A stretch of 64,000 nt of DNA from Clostridia bacterium (GCA_017517325.1 JAFWZW010000003.1:20953-84952), one strand, 5' to 3'. Numbered from the stretch's first letter, positions 32,715 through 42,472 are shown. Notes: generated by a model not told the origin, from the sequence alone. Made by a program: numbers and translations.

Positions 32715-33458
32715 TTAATCAATCTCCGTATAGTAAACGCGCTCCAGATAAAGCCCCTGAGGCGGCACCGTAATGCCCGCAAGCGTGCGATCGCCCCGCT
32801 TCAGAATCTCGGGGATCTCAAGGGTAAGCTTCCCCATCTCACGGGAAATCAAGGTGCCCACCATAATTCTCACCATATTATAAAGGAATCCGTTGCCGGT
32901 GACCTTAAATTCGATCAGATCCCCCTTGCGTTCAACGGAAAAGCCGTAAATAGTACGCACCGTATCCTCCACAACGGAGCCCGTTGCCGCAAAGGCGGCA
33001 AAATCGTGCTTTCCAACATACCCCTGAGCCGCAAGATGCATCCGCTCTGCATCAAGGGGGCGGGGAAAGAAATAGGCGCGGTGCACCTGAAAGGGATCAC
33101 GCAGACGTGCGTTGTAGACCCGATAGCAATAGGTTTTTCCTTTGCAGGAAAAACGGGCGTGAAACCCTTCCGGTGCCGCTTTGGCGCTTTGCACCGCAAT
33201 GCCGGCGGGCAAGAGAGCGTTTAGGGCCAATGGGAGCCGCTCCAAAGGAAAGGGCGACGGAATATCCGCGTGACAAACGAAGGTCTTGGCGTGAACCCCC
33301 GCATCGGTACGGCTGCAGCCCGCTACGGGAACGGGTGAACCGAATATCTTTTTCAGGGCAGTCATTAGTTCTCCTTGAACGGTAACGGCATTGGACTGTA
33401 TTTGCCAGCCGTGAAAATCCGTTCCGTCATAGCAGAGGGTCAGGATCACACGGGTCAT
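32715..33458 (-). CDS. truA: tRNA pseudouridine(38-40) synthase
   Basis: A 247-residue enzyme forming pseudouridine at positions 38-40 of the tRNA anticodon arm. The N-terminal LCYDGTDFHGWQIQ and the catalytic motif GCSRTDAGVHA (Asp nucleophile) are complete. FLYNMVRIMVGTLI is the conserved C-terminal motif. The ATG overlaps the stop of ecfT by 4 bp, and the ecfA-ecfT-truA order is conserved across Firmicutes. Confidence 0.96.
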   Translation of the reverse strand: MTRVILTLCYDGTDFHGWQIQSNAVTVQGELMTALKKIFGSPVPVAGCSRTDAGVHAKTFVCHADIPSPFPLERLPLALNALLPAGIAVQSAKAAPEGFHARFSCKGKTYCYRVYNARLRDPFQVHRAYFFPRPLDAERMHLAAQGYVGKHDFAAFAATGSVVEDTVRTIYGFSVERKGDLIEFKVTGNGFLYNMVRIMVGTLISREMGKLTLEIPEILKRGDRTLAGITVPPQGLYLERVYYTEID

Positions 33459-34282
33459 AATCTGCCACCGAAATCAAAGGGCAAATAGCTACAGAACACG
33501 ATGCCGGAAAAGAGGGCAAGAAGAAGTAACGTAGCGACAACGTCAGTCAGAGAAAGACGCATAACCTTTAGGCGCGTTCTCCCCTCTCCGCCCGTATAAC
33601 AGCGGCACTCCATCGCCACCGCAAGGTCTGTTGCTCGAGAGAAGGCGGAAACGAAAAGGGGAATGAGAATGGGCACCAGAGCCTTAGCACGGCGAAGAAG
33701 ACTGCCTGTTTCGAAATCCACACCGCGAGCTTTTTGAGCGTTGATGATCTTCTCCGTCTCTTCAATGAGCGTAGGCACGAATCGAAGTGCTAAGGACATC
33801 ATCATAGCAAATTCGTGAACGGGCACCCGAAGCTTTTTCAAGGGAGAAAGCAGACTCTCCAGAGCATCGGTCAGATCCATAGGGCTGGTGGTATAGGTCA
33901 GAAGAATGCTGGTTCCCATCACCAGAGAAAGGATACGGATGATCATAAAGAGGGCGCGCCAGACCCCTTCGGGGTAAACGGAAATAAAACCAAGGGTAAA
34001 AAGCGGTACTTCTCCCGTAGTCCAGAACAGATTGATCACGGCGGTAAAGACCGAGATAAACACCACGGGCTTCAGGCCCTGAAGGATCACCTTCAGCGAA
34101 ATATGGGAAAGAAAAGTCAAACCGACCACCAGAACGGAAAGATAAAGGAAGGACGGAAGATCTACGGCGAAGAACACCAGGATCACAAATGCCAGCATCA
34201 ACAGAATCTTCATACGGGGATCCAGGCGATGCAGAAGGCTATTTCCCGGGAAATATTGACCAAGGGTAATATCTTTCAGCAT
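33455..34282 (-). CDS. ecfT: ECF transporter transmembrane subunit EcfT
   Basis: A 275-residue integral membrane protein of the energy-coupling factor vitamin and metal transporters; it links the ATPases EcfA1/A2 to exchangeable substrate-binding S components. The start HRLDPRMKILLMLAFVILVFF is typical. Two Ala-Arg-Gly type coupling motifs are seen, in NAQKARGVDF and in AVAMECRCYTG (relaxed). Around five to six membrane helices. No S component gene is in this window, so the module is the shared type. Confidence 0.94.
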   Translation of the reverse strand: MLKDITLGQYFPGNSLLHRLDPRMKILLMLAFVILVFFAVDLPSFLYLSVLVVGLTFLSHISLKVILQGLKPVVFISVFTAVINLFWTTGEVPLFTLGFISVYPEGVWRALFMIIRILSLVMGTSILLTYTTSPMDLTDALESLLSPLKKLRVPVHEFAMMMSLALRFVPTLIEETEKIINAQKARGVDFETGSLLRRAKALVPILIPLFVSAFSRATDLAVAMECRCYTGGEGRTRLKVMRLSLTDVVATLLLLALFSGIVFCSYLPFDFGGRL

Positions 34283-34283
34283 T

Positions 34284-35141
34284 TCAAGTGCCCTCCTTCA
34301 ACAGTTTTTTCAAAAGAAAGAGTGCATCGGAAACGGTATGAACGGAAGCGGGAACGGGAATGCCACGCGCCTTCAGATCCAGAATAAGCCTTGTGATCTG
34401 GGGCAAGGCAAGGTGGGCTTCCGTTAATTTTTCAGGATCGGAAAACACCTTTTCCACCGTGTCGTGAAGAAAAGCCGTACCTTCCTTCAAAACCAGAAGC
34501 TCATCGGCAAAGCGGGCAACGTCTTCCATACTGTGTGAGATAAGAAGAACGGTTTTTCCTCGCTCACGCTGGTAGGTCACAAGTCTGCCCAAAATCTCTT
34601 CTCTGCCGCTGGGATCCAGCCCTGCGGCGGGCTCATCCAGCACCAATACCTCGGGATCCATTGCCAAGACCCCTGCAATGGCAACGCGGCGTTTCTGACC
34701 GCCTGAAAGCTCAAAGGGGGATTTATCCATCAGATCCGGCTCAACACCGGTAAAATGGGCGGCCTCCTCCACGAGACGTTGGATCTCTTCGTTGCTCTTC
34801 CCCCTATTTTTGGGACCGAAGGCAATATCCTGAAAGACCGTTTCTTCAAACAACTGGTATTCGGGGTACTGGAAAACAAGCCCAACGCGAAAACGTGCTG
34901 CATGGCGGGACTTGGCGTTTACAAAAAGCTCTTCCCCGTCTAAAAGCACTCTGCCCTCCGTGGGGCGGAGAATGCCGTTAAGAAGCTGGGCAAGAGTGCT
35001 CTTGCCTGAGCCTGTATGACCGATGACCCCCGTAATTTTACCCGGCGTGAAGGAAAGATCTATATCCTGCAGGGCAACCTTTTCAAAGGGGGTATCGGGG
35101 CTATAGCGATACGAAACGTGCTCTAATCTGATTTCTGCCAT
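34284..35141 (-). CDS. ecfA2: ECF transporter ATPase EcfA2
   Basis: A 285-residue ABC ATPase. Walker A GHTGSGKST, Q-loop in VFQYPEYQLFEETVFQDIAFGPKN, signature LSGGQKRRVAIAG, Walker B VLVLDEPAAGLDP and switch His in LLISHSMEDV are all present. The start is ATG 35141, with AAGAG upstream and directly after the ecfA1 stop codon; the ATG at 35192 lies inside ecfA1. The C-terminal ~60 residues follow the ECF-type ATPase pattern. It pairs with EcfA1 and EcfT. Confidence 0.94.
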   Translation of the reverse strand: MAEIRLEHVSYRYSPDTPFEKVALQDIDLSFTPGKITGVIGHTGSGKSTLAQLLNGILRPTEGRVLLDGEELFVNAKSRHAARFRVGLVFQYPEYQLFEETVFQDIAFGPKNRGKSNEEIQRLVEEAAHFTGVEPDLMDKSPFELSGGQKRRVAIAGVLAMDPEVLVLDEPAAGLDPSGREEILGRLVTYQRERGKTVLLISHSMEDVARFADELLVLKEGTAFLHDTVEKVFSDPEKLTEAHLALPQITRLILDLKARGIPVPASVHTVSDALFLLKKLLKEGT

Positions 35142-35142
35142 A

Positions 35143-36012
35143 CTACTCTTTTCCAAATAAGCTAAAAATAAAGTCTGCAGCTTCCTTTTCATCTAAAATT
35201 CCTTTGGGGAATCGGAAGCGTTCTGCCAGAACGGGATCCTCGGAAAGCAGGTGGACAAGCTCCGTTACTTGGGGCGCATCCAACCCCGCTGCGTGAAGGA
35301 ATGGAACGTCAGAGAAGATCTCCTTCGGGGTGCCGTCACGCACCACTCTTCCCTCTTCCATTACGATCACCCGATCCGCCTGCACCGCTTCATCCATATG
35401 GTGGGTGATCAGAACTACTGTCATTTTTTCTACGCGGTTCAAGCGCAGAATGGTCTCCATAATCTCACGGCGCCCCTGAGGATCCAGCATTGCGGTGGAT
35501 TCATCAAAGAGAATGCATTCCGGCTTCATTGCCAAAATGCCCGCAATGGCGATTCTTTGCTTTTGACCACCTGAAAGCTTGTGGGGGGAATGTTTGGCAA
35601 ATTCCTTCATTCCCACGGTTTCCAGCGCCTCGTCTACCAAAGAGCGGATCCGGTCTGAAGGGATCCCTAAATTTTCGGGGCCGAAGGCAACGTCCTCCTC
35701 CACCAGATTGGAGACCAGCTGGTTATCGGGATTCTGAAACACCATTCCCGCTCTTCTTCTGATGGGAAGAAGATTTTCTTCCTCAGCGGTATCCATTCCA
35801 AAGGCGGTGACTCGCCCCGACTGAGGCACCAAAATACCGTTGAGAAGCTTTGCCAAGGTACTTTTTCCGCTTCCGTTGCGCCCTAAGACGGCAACGAAGT
35901 TCCCTTTTTCAATGGTAAGGGAAACCTCCCTCACCGCTTTTTTCATTTCCTCCTTATCCGTTTCATACTGAAACGAAACGTTTTCGCAGGAAAGGATCAC
36001 ATCCGATTTCAA
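35143..36012 (-). CDS. ecfA1: ECF transporter ATPase EcfA1
   Basis: A 289-residue ABC ATPase. Walker A is GRNGSGKST, the Q-loop segment is MVFQNPDNQLVSNLVEEDVAFGPENLG, the signature is LSGGQKQRIAIAG, and Walker B is CILFDESTAMLDP, in which the usual Glu-Pro reads Glu-Ser as is normal for EcfA1. The switch His is in LITHHMDEA. It forms the heterodimer with EcfA2 that powers EcfT. It is 3 bp from the upstream methyltransferase gene. Confidence 0.94.
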   Translation of the reverse strand: MKSDVILSCENVSFQYETDKEEMKKAVREVSLTIEKGNFVAVLGRNGSGKSTLAKLLNGILVPQSGRVTAFGMDTAEEENLLPIRRRAGMVFQNPDNQLVSNLVEEDVAFGPENLGIPSDRIRSLVDEALETVGMKEFAKHSPHKLSGGQKQRIAIAGILAMKPECILFDESTAMLDPQGRREIMETILRLNRVEKMTVVLITHHMDEAVQADRVIVMEEGRVVRDGTPKEIFSDVPFLHAAGLDAPQVTELVHLLSEDPVLAERFRFPKGILDEKEAADFIFSLFGKE

Positions 36013-36015
36013 ATC

Positions 36016-36888
36016 TTACTCCTTTTCCCAACGGGTCGCAAACCCGCATGGTAAGCATTTTCCGGTGCTTTTCACCAAAAGCCCCACTTCGTCGGAGGTC
36101 ACTTTGCCCCCAAACCGGCGGCAGACCTCTTCGTTCACAAGATACGAAACGGCACTTCCTGAAAGGCCGGTGGTATAAGAATTTACAAGGAAAAACAAAG
36201 GATCGTCACTGAGGATGGCGGCGGTCTCGCGGATCAGATCGTGAATACTGTCCTCCAGATGCCACATTTCCCCTTTCGGCCCTCTTCCGTAGGAGGGCGG
36301 ATCCATTACGATCCCGTCGTAACGGTTGCCGCGGCGCGCTTCACGCTGAACGAATTTCAGCGCGTCGTCCACCAGATAGCGGCAGGGTGCATCACCCATG
36401 CCGGAAAGCTGCATATTTTCCTTTGCCATTGCCACCATATTCTTGGCGGCATCCACGTGGCAGACAGAAGCACCGCCCCGTGCTGCGGCAAGAGAGGCAC
36501 CGCCGGTATAGGCAAACAAATTCAGGACCTTAACTTCTCTGCCCTCCTCACGGCGCTTTTCGCAAAGGCCGCGGATCCAATGCCAGTTCACGCCCTGCTC
36601 AGGGAATACGCCCGTGTGCTTGAAGCCCATAGGCTTTACGTGGAAATCAAGACCGGCGATACGGCACTTCCATGATTCGGGAAGGCGATTTTGATTCCAG
36701 GCACCGCCGCCGCTGCGGGAGCGGGAATAGACCGCATCTGCCTTTTTCCAAGCAGGGTGACGACGGATCCCCTTCCAAACCACCTGAGGATCGGGGCGGA
36801 TCAGGATATACTCACCCCAACGTTCAAGGCGCTGACCGTCAGAGCAATCCAAAAGTTCGTAATCGTCAAGAGACTCTAAATACCACAT
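36016..36888 (-). CDS. Class I SAM-dependent methyltransferase (RlmI/RlmL-like)
   Basis: A 290-residue protein. The SAM site is LNLFAYTGGASLAAARGGA followed by VCHVDAAKNMV, and the catalytic motif IV is VMDPPSYGRGPKGEMW (D-P-P-S-Y), typical of nucleic-acid base methyltransferases such as RlmI and RlmL. No PUA or THUMP domain is present, so it is the short Clostridial form. It starts one base before the stop of ruvB (ATG-A overlap) and precedes the ECF genes. The RNA target is unknown. Confidence 0.85.
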   Translation of the reverse strand: MWYLESLDDYELLDCSDGQRLERWGEYILIRPDPQVVWKGIRRHPAWKKADAVYSRSRSGGGAWNQNRLPESWKCRIAGLDFHVKPMGFKHTGVFPEQGVNWHWIRGLCEKRREEGREVKVLNLFAYTGGASLAAARGGASVCHVDAAKNMVAMAKENMQLSGMGDAPCRYLVDDALKFVQREARRGNRYDGIVMDPPSYGRGPKGEMWHLEDSIHDLIRETAAILSDDPLFFLVNSYTTGLSGSAVSYLVNEEVCRRFGGKVTSDEVGLLVKSTGKCLPCGFATRWEKE

Positions 36889-37967
36889 CAGTTCCCATCC
36901 TCCTCAAAGCCTTCCATTCTCAACTGCGCCGATTCCGTGGGTACGGAGATGCCCAAGTGGCGATAGGCGTGAGGGGTAACACATCTTCCTCGGGGGGTAC
37001 GGGACAAAAAGCCGATCTGCATAAGATACGGCTCGTAAACGTCTTCAATGGTCACCGCTTCTTCACCGATGGTGGCAGAAAGCGTTTCCAGCCCCACGGG
37101 GCCGCCTGAAAAGTTACGAATGATGGCGGTGAGAAGCTTACGGTCCACCTGATCCAGCCCCAGATGATCCACCTCCAGCCGTTCCAGCGCCATTTTGGCA
37201 ATGGCATCCGTTACAACACCGTCGCCCTTGACCATAGCAAAATCACGAACGCGCTTCAGTAGGCGGTTGGCGATACGGGGCGTACCGCGGCTTCGGCTTG
37301 CGATCTCCAGCGCACCGGTAGGCTCGATGGGGATTCCCAGAATGCCCGCAGAACGGGAAACGATGGAAGCCAATTCTTCATTGGTGTAAAGCTCCAAGCG
37401 CATCAGCATACCGAAACGGTCGCGCAGAGGTGCGGAAAGAGAGCCTGCACGGGTGGTGGCGCCGATGAGCGTAAAGCGCTCAAGGGGAATGCGAATACTC
37501 CGCGCCGCAGGTCCCTGCCCCATCATAATATCCAGAGCAAAATCCTCCATTGCGGGATACAGAATCTCTTCAATGGCGCGGGAAAGACGGTGGATCTCAT
37601 CGATAAAGAGAACGTCACCCGCGGAAAGAGAGGAAAGAATGGCGGCCAGATCACCGGGCTTTTCAATAGCAGGGCCCGAGGTGATCTTAATACCCACTCC
37701 CATTTCGTTGGCAATAATATGGGAAAGGGTGGTTTTACCCAGACCGGGAGGGCCGTAGAGCAAAATATGATCCAGCGCTTCGCCCCGAAGCTTTGCAGCC
37801 TGAATGAAGACACGAAGGTTTTCTTTGATCTTTTCCTGACCAACGTAATCAGAAAGGCTTTGGGGGCGAAGGGAAAGCTCTTCCCCCACCTCCTCTGCCG
37901 CATCGGCGGGGGTAAAGCTGGCAGATACGATGCGATTTTCAAAATCGGTTTCAAAATCCTGTGTCAT
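36888..37967 (-). CDS. ruvB: Holliday junction branch migration helicase RuvB
   Basis: A 359-residue AAA+ motor that drives branch migration of Holliday junctions with Ruv[19 protein letters not shown] begins the conserved core; Walker A is [13 protein letters not shown], Walker B is [11 protein letters not shown], and the arginine-finger region is [16 protein letters not shown]. The C-terminal winged helix ends [22 protein letters not shown] ~25-residue N-terminal extension precedes the core. It overlaps ruvA by 4 bp. Confidence 0.97.
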   Translation of the reverse strand: MTQDFETDFENRIVSASFTPADAAEEVGEELSLRPQSLSDYVGQEKIKENLRVFIQAAKLRGEALDHILLYGPPGLGKTTLSHIIANEMGVGIKITSGPAIEKPGDLAAILSSLSAGDVLFIDEIHRLSRAIEEILYPAMEDFALDIMMGQGPAARSIRIPLERFTLIGATTRAGSLSAPLRDRFGMLMRLELYTNEELASIVSRSAGILGIPIEPTGALEIASRSRGTPRIANRLLKRVRDFAMVKGDGVVTDAIAKMALERLEVDHLGLDQVDRKLLTAIIRNFSGGPVGLETLSATIGEEAVTIEDVYEPYLMQIGFLSRTPRGRCVTPHAYRHLGISVPTESAQLRMEGFEEDGN

Positions 37968-38578
37968 TTTTTATCTCCCATAGATTTTAAGGCAAGGCGG
38001 ATCAGATCCTGCAGATCCCGTGCTTCTCCCACAACGCCGCGCACGGCGCTTGCGGCCACCTGGGGCTGATAGCCCAAAACGATCAGGGCGTTCACCGCTT
38101 CGTTCAGGTCGGAAGCGGGAGCGGCCGAGGCGGCACCCGCATTGGAAGCAGGAATTGGTGAAACGGTGGTTTTTGCGATCTTATCCTTCAATTCCAGAAT
38201 GATCTTCTGAGCGCCTTTCATCCCAAGGCCCTGAGCGGCCGTGAGCGCTTTGGCATCACCCGCCAGAACGCACATTGCCAGCTCCTCCGGTTCCAGCGCC
38301 GAAAGGATGCTGACGGCAACCTTGGGGCCGATACCGGAAACGTCAAGCAGATGGAGGAACATTTCCCGTTCCGTGGGACTGGAGAAGCCGTAAAGGGTCA
38401 TATTGGGGCGATCCCCGGAGCCCATACTCAAATGGGTATAAACACGCACATCCTTTTTACCCGAAAGGTGCCCTGCGGTCTTGGCGGAAACGTTCAGGCT
38501 CCAGCCGATGCCACCGGTATCCACCACGCAGGTGTTAAGGGAAAGGCTCTGAAGGGTGCCGGAAATATAATCAAACAT
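37964..38578 (-). CDS. ruvA: Holliday junction branch migration protein RuvA
   Basis: A 204-residue DNA-binding subunit that forms tetramers on Holliday junctions. It begins [20 protein letters not shown], the OB-fold domain, contains the helix-hairpin-helix segments [19 protein letters not shown] and [18 protein letters not shown], and ends with the flexible RuvB-binding domain ([23 protein letters not shown]). An Ala-rich linker separates the last two. The stop of ruvC abuts the start. Confidence 0.96.
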   Translation of the reverse strand: MFDYISGTLQSLSLNTCVVDTGGIGWSLNVSAKTAGHLSGKKDVRVYTHLSMGSGDRPNMTLYGFSSPTEREMFLHLLDVSGIGPKVAVSILSALEPEELAMCVLAGDAKALTAAQGLGMKGAQKIILELKDKIAKTTVSPIPASNAGAASAAPASDLNEAVNALIVLGYQPQVAASAVRGVVGEARDLQDLIRLALKSMGDKK

Positions 38579-39103
38579 TTATTTTCCTCCTGTTTTTTTG
38601 GAGTCCTGCAGCGTTTGCATTCTTGCGATCTTATTGGATGAACGGTAACCATGGGTCAGGGCAATGGCAAGGGCGTCTGCCGCATCGTCTGGCCTTGGAA
38701 CGCCCGGAAGATGAAAAAGGATTCGGACCATTTCCATAACCTGACGCTTTTCCGCTCTGCCGAAGCCAACCACCGATTGTTTTACCTGAAGGGGGGTATA
38801 CTCAAAAATGGGGATCCCCCGTTCCTCGGCGGCGAGGAGAATGCATCCTCGTGCCTGCGCTACATTGATGACGGTCTTCTGGTTGTTGGAAAAAAAGAGC
38901 TCTTCAATGGCAAGGACATGGGGCTTATAAGTTTCGATCAGCTTTACCACGCTGTCGTGAACATGGCGAATGCGCCGTTCCACAGGCTGACCCTTGGCAG
39001 TCTCAATGACGCCGCAGTTGATATATTCAAAGCGATCCCCCACCTTTCGGCAAACGCCGAAGCCCGTGGTGGCAATGCCGGGATCAATTCCCAGAATGAT
39101 CAT
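38579..39103 (-). CDS. ruvC: Holliday junction resolvase RuvC
   Basis: A 174-residue endonuclease that cuts Holliday junctions. Catalytic acidic residues are in ILGIDPGIATTGFG (Asp7 type), LAIEELFFS (Glu), and RPDDAADALAIALTH (two Asp). The start is taken as ATG 39103, with GGAG at 6 bp; a TTG at 39115 with GGAGG 8 bp upstream is equally possible and would add four residues. It is the first gene of a 16-gene minus-strand run ending at 23502. Confidence 0.95.
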   Translation of the reverse strand: MIILGIDPGIATTGFGVCRKVGDRFEYINCGVIETAKGQPVERRIRHVHDSVVKLIETYKPHVLAIEELFFSNNQKTVINVAQARGCILLAAEERGIPIFEYTPLQVKQSVVGFGRAEKRQVMEMVRILFHLPGVPRPDDAADALAIALTHGYRSSNKIARMQTLQDSKKTGGK

Positions 39104-39175
39104 ATTCTGCTCCAAATCCTCACCCTCCTTCCCTGAAAAAGCGCAAAAAAGCCCTTTTATATATATTATCATAAT

Positions 39176-39204
39176 ACTATACCACAAAAAGGCAGTGAAG
39201 TCAA
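39176..39204 (-). promoter_or_regulatory. Promoter of the ruvCAB operon
   Basis: On the minus strand, TTGACT (39204-39199) and TATAGT (39181-39176), 17-bp spacer. Confidence 0.8.
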
Positions 39205-39251
39205 TTCTAACCTTTAAATTTAAATCGAAGTTGAACGGCGACTCATTTTTC

Positions 39252-39280
39252 TTGCTTTTTGGCAAAAAATGTGATAAAAT
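39252..39280 (+). promoter_or_regulatory. Promoter of the MFS transporter gene
   Basis: TTGCTT (39252-39257) and TAAAAT (39275-39280), 17-bp spacer, 30 bp before the start codon. Confidence 0.65.
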
Positions 39281-39309
39281 CGAAGGGTATTCAGTTACTT
39301 GGAGGTCTT

Positions 39310-40581
39310 ATGAAACTAAACGTTAAACGTACCACGCTCATCGGGTTTGCCTTTATGTCCATTCTCGCTTTTTGGCAGATGTACGATCAGGTGATTCCTT
39401 ATCTGCTTGAAAACAATTTCGGATTCTCCACCTTACAGACCAACTCCATTATGTCGGTGGATAACGTTCTCGCCATATTTATGCTCCCCTTGTTCGGCGC
39501 ACTTTCCGACCGCACCAAAACGCCTTTGGGAAAGCGAACTCCTTACATTTTAGTGGGTACCGTTCTCTCCACTTGCCTGCTGATTTTCCTTGGAATCTTC
39601 ACGGAAAACTTAAATCTTACCGGCTTTCTCGTTACTCTGTTTCTGCTCCTTTTCGTGATGAGCACCTACCGAACACCCGCGGTTGCCTATATGCCGGACG
39701 TAACCCCGAAGCCCCTTCGTTCCAAAGGAAACGCTATTATCAATCTGGTGGGTTACATCGGTGGTATTTTCTCCACCATTGTAATGATGTTCCTCCTGAA
39801 AAGCGAGAAGACGGAAAGCGGTGAATCGGTCTATTCGGAAGGTCAATCCTTTATGCCGGTCTTTCTGATCATTGCATCCTTTATGCTGCTCTCCGTTTTG
39901 ATCCTGGTCTTTTCTATCAAGGAAAACGCGCTGCTCAAAAGCGTTGCCGGCACGGTAGACGATACCCCTGAAGAAGAACAAGGCAAAGGCGAAAAGCTCC
40001 CTCCCGCCGTTTTTCGCAGTCTCATTCTGATCCTTCTTTCCGTTTTTCTCTGGTTTATGGCCTATAACGCCGTTACCACAGCATTTTCCCGCTACTGTGT
40101 GGAAGAACTGGGTGCGGATCTCGGCGTTAGCTCCGGATATTTATTAACCGCCACCATTTCCGCTATAGCCGCCTTCGTTCCCTTAGGCTGGCTTTCTGAC
40201 AAGCTGGGGAGAAAAAAGACCGTGCTTTTGGGTATTCTTCTGATGACTGCCTGCTACGGCATTGCCATTACTCTCACCTCTGCCACACCGCTGATCTATC
40301 TGCTCTTCGGCATCGTAGGCGTGGGCTGGGCGGCCATCAACGTCAACTCCTTTCCTATGGTTGTGGAGATGGCAAAGGGTGGCGACGTTGGAAAATACAC
40401 CGGCTTTTATTACACCTTCTCCATGGCAGCACAGATCACAACCCCTTTGGTTTCGGGCTTTCTCATTGATCACCTTTCCGCCGGTTACCGCATTCTTTTC
40501 CCCTACGCCGTTCTCTTCTCTCTCCTTTCCTTCGTCACAATGTCCTTCGTTAAACACGGGGATTCAAAAACAATCAAATGA
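39310..40581 (+). CDS. Major facilitator superfamily transporter
   Basis: A 423-residue protein with 12 likely membrane helices. The MFS loop 2-3 signature reads GALSDRTKTPLGKRTPYI, the form seen in sugar transporters of the SLC45/GPH-like groups, and its second-half counterpart is GWLSDKLGRKKTVLLG. A hydrophilic central loop with a TPEEEQGKGEK segment separates the halves. GGAGG precedes the ATG at 39310. The GDPD gene begins 10 bp downstream, so they form an operon. The substrate may be a sugar or a glycerophosphodiester; the pairing suggests, but does not prove, the latter. Confidence 0.88.
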   Translation: MKLNVKRTTLIGFAFMSILAFWQMYDQVIPYLLENNFGFSTLQTNSIMSVDNVLAIFMLPLFGALSDRTKTPLGKRTPYILVGTVLSTCLLIFLGIFTENLNLTGFLVTLFLLLFVMSTYRTPAVAYMPDVTPKPLRSKGNAIINLVGYIGGIFSTIVMMFLLKSEKTESGESVYSEGQSFMPVFLIIASFMLLSVLILVFSIKENALLKSVAGTVDDTPEEEQGKGEKLPPAVFRSLILILLSVFLWFMAYNAVTTAFSRYCVEELGADLGVSSGYLLTATISAIAAFVPLGWLSDKLGRKKTVLLGILLMTACYGIAITLTSATPLIYLLFGIVGVGWAAINVNSFPMVVEMAKGGDVGKYTGFYYTFSMAAQITTPLVSGFLIDHLSAGYRILFPYAVLFSLLSFVTMSFVKHGDSKTIK

Positions 40582-40591
40582 GGTAACGAAA

Positions 40592-41404
40592 ATGACCATT
40601 CTTCTCATCGTCATTGCGGCAATAACGGCTCTTACTCTGATCTTTCTTCTCATCATTTCCCCCTCGGATCGCAAGCATAAAGACGTGGATCTGCTGAACG
40701 GGGCTTACATTGCCCACCGCGGCCTTCACAACAAAGAGGCTGGCGTGCCCGAAAATTCCCTCCTCTCCTTTCAAAAAGCCATTGAAAGAGGCTATGCCAT
40801 TGAAATCGATATTCACCTGACAAAGGACGGAAAGGTCGTGGTCTACCACGACCACAAGCTGGAGCGTGGATGCGGTGTCAAGGGTAGAGTGGAGGAAAAG
40901 ACACTGGAGGAATTGAAGTCTTACCGTCTGTTCGGCACGAAGGAAAAGATCCCTACCCTGGAAGAAACGCTGAAGGCCGTTAACGGAAACGTATTTCTTC
41001 TCATTGAATACAAAGCAAAGAAAAACAGCAAAGCTCTTTGCAACGCCGCCGATAAAATTCTCTCCGATTACAAGGGTAAATACTTCATTCAATCCTTCTA
41101 TCCACAGGTGCTTTTTTGGTACCGTTTTCACAACCGAAAGGTCTGCCGCGGGCTTTTGGGTGCCGACTTCCGTGATAAGGGGCCGGTGAAGAGAATGGCA
41201 GGCAATATGGTATTCAACTTCATTGCCCGCCCCGATTTTATTGCTTACCGTCATACGGATGCCAAAAATCCTATGCGTCGCTTTGCTTGCTGGCTGGGCG
41301 CGGAGCGTCTTGGCTGGACTTTTACCTCTCAAGAAGATCTCAATGCGGGAAAAAAGTATTTCAGCGGCTATATTTTCGAGCAATTTATTCCCGAAAAGAA
41401 ATAA
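40592..41404 (+). CDS. Membrane-anchored glycerophosphodiester phosphodiesterase
   Basis: A 270-residue protein with one N-terminal membrane helix (residues 3-22) and a complete GDPD catalytic domain. The active-site motifs are intact: YIAHRGLH, VPENSLLSF, AIEIDIHLTKDGKVVVYHDHKLER (Glu, Asp, His) and FLLIEYKAK (second metal Glu). It hydrolyses glycerophosphodiesters to glycerol 3-phosphate. This contrasts with the degenerate paralogue at 1525-2229. GAGGTAACGAAA precedes the ATG. It is second in the operon with the MFS transporter. Confidence 0.92.
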   Translation: MTILLIVIAAITALTLIFLLIISPSDRKHKDVDLLNGAYIAHRGLHNKEAGVPENSLLSFQKAIERGYAIEIDIHLTKDGKVVVYHDHKLERGCGVKGRVEEKTLEELKSYRLFGTKEKIPTLEETLKAVNGNVFLLIEYKAKKNSKALCNAADKILSDYKGKYFIQSFYPQVLFWYRFHNRKVCRGLLGADFRDKGPVKRMAGNMVFNFIARPDFIAYRHTDAKNPMRRFACWLGAERLGWTFTSQEDLNAGKKYFSGYIFEQFIPEKK

Positions 41405-41420
41405 AATCCCATTTTCTTAC

Positions 41421-41449
41421 TTGACACGTGTTTTCCTGCGTGATACAAT
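41421..41449 (+). promoter_or_regulatory. Promoter of fba
   Basis: Perfect TTGACA (41421-41426), 17 bp, TACAAT (41444-41449). Confidence 0.85.
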
Positions 41450-41500
41450 AGATTGATTGTTAAAACGACAATAAAAAAAACAAATAAAGGAGATCAAAAA

Positions 41501-42472
41501 ATGGCACTTGTAACAACCAAAGAAATGTTTGAAAAGGCCTATAACGGTGGCTATGCCGTTGGTGCTTTCAACGTAAACAACATGGAGATCGTTCAGGGTA
41601 TCACCGAAGCCTGCGCTGAAGAGAAATCCCCTGTTATCCTTCAGGTATCCAAGGGCGCAAGAGCTTATGCTAACCACACTTACCTTGTTAAGCTGGTTGA
41701 AGCTGCAGTTCAGGAATGCCCCGAGATTCCGATCGCTCTGCACCTTGACCACGGTGATAGCTTTGAGACCTGTAAATCCTGTATCGACGGCGGTTTCACC
41801 TCCGTTATGATCGATGCTTCCTCCAAGCCCTTCGAAGAAAACATCGAAATTACCAAGAAGGTAGTTGAATACGCTCACGCTCACGGAGTTGTGGTAGAAG
41901 CTGAGCTCGGCTCTCTTGCCGGTATCGAGGATGAAGTGAACGTTGCTGCTGAGGCCGCTTCCTACACCCGTCCCGAAGAGGTTGAGGAATTCGTTTCCAA
42001 GACCGGCTGTGACTCTCTTGCCATTGCCATCGGCACTTCCCACGGCGCATACAAATTCACCCCCGAGCAGTGCACCGTAAACGAGCAGGGCATTCTGGTT
42101 CCCCCCGCACTTCGCTTTGACGTGCTGGAAGAAGTAACCAAGAGACTTCCCGGCTTCCCCATCGTTCTGCACGGTTCTTCCTCCGTTCCTCAGGAATACG
42201 TTAAGATGGTGAACGAGAACGGCGGTAAGATGCCCAACGCTATCGGCGTTCCCGAAGAGCAGCTCCGCAAGGCAGCAAGCCTCTCCGTATGCAAGATCAA
42301 CATCGACTCTGACCTCCGTCTTGCTATGACCGGTACCATCCGTAAGTTCTTCAACGATGAGCCCAGCAAGTTCGACCCCAGAGAATATCTGAAGCCCGCA
42401 AGAGCCAACATTAAAGAGATCGTTCGTCACAAGTTGATCAACGTTCTGGGTTGCGCAGGCAAGGCTGAGTAA
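41501..42472 (+). CDS. fba: Class II fructose-bisphosphate aldolase
   Basis: A 323-residue zinc-dependent glycolytic enzyme that splits fructose 1,6-bisphosphate into dihydroxyacetone phosphate and glyceraldehyde 3-phosphate. The zinc site includes His residues in ALHLDHGDSFE, IGTSHGAYKF and FPIVLHGSSSVP, and the phosphate-binding region is KINIDSDLRLAMTG. The N-terminus LVTTKEMFEKAYNGGYAVGAFNV fits. AAAGGAGAT lies at a good distance from the ATG. Strong promoter and terminator and codon choice restricted to common codons point to high expression. Confidence 0.96.
   Translation: MALVTTKEMFEKAYNGGYAVGAFNVNNMEIVQGITEACAEEKSPVILQVSKGARAYANHTYLVKLVEAAVQECPEIPIALHLDHGDSFETCKSCIDGGFTSVMIDASSKPFEENIEITKKVVEYAHAHGVVVEAELGSLAGIEDEVNVAAEAASYTRPEEVEEFVSKTGCDSLAIAIGTSHGAYKFTPEQCTVNEQGILVPPALRFDVLEEVTKRLPGFPIVLHGSSSVPQEYVKMVNENGGKMPNAIGVPEEQLRKAASLSVCKINIDSDLRLAMTGTIRKFFNDEPSKFDPREYLKPARANIKEIVRHKLINVLGCAGKAE

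Noticed and set aside
33455-36012. Riboswitch controlling the ECF genes
   Set aside because: The genes lie inside a long operon with gaps of 0-3 bp, leaving no room for a leader.
40592-41404. Cell-wall teichoic-acid GDPD secreted outside the cell
   Set aside because: Only one N-terminal membrane helix is seen and no cleavage site, so location outside cannot be claimed beyond a membrane anchor.
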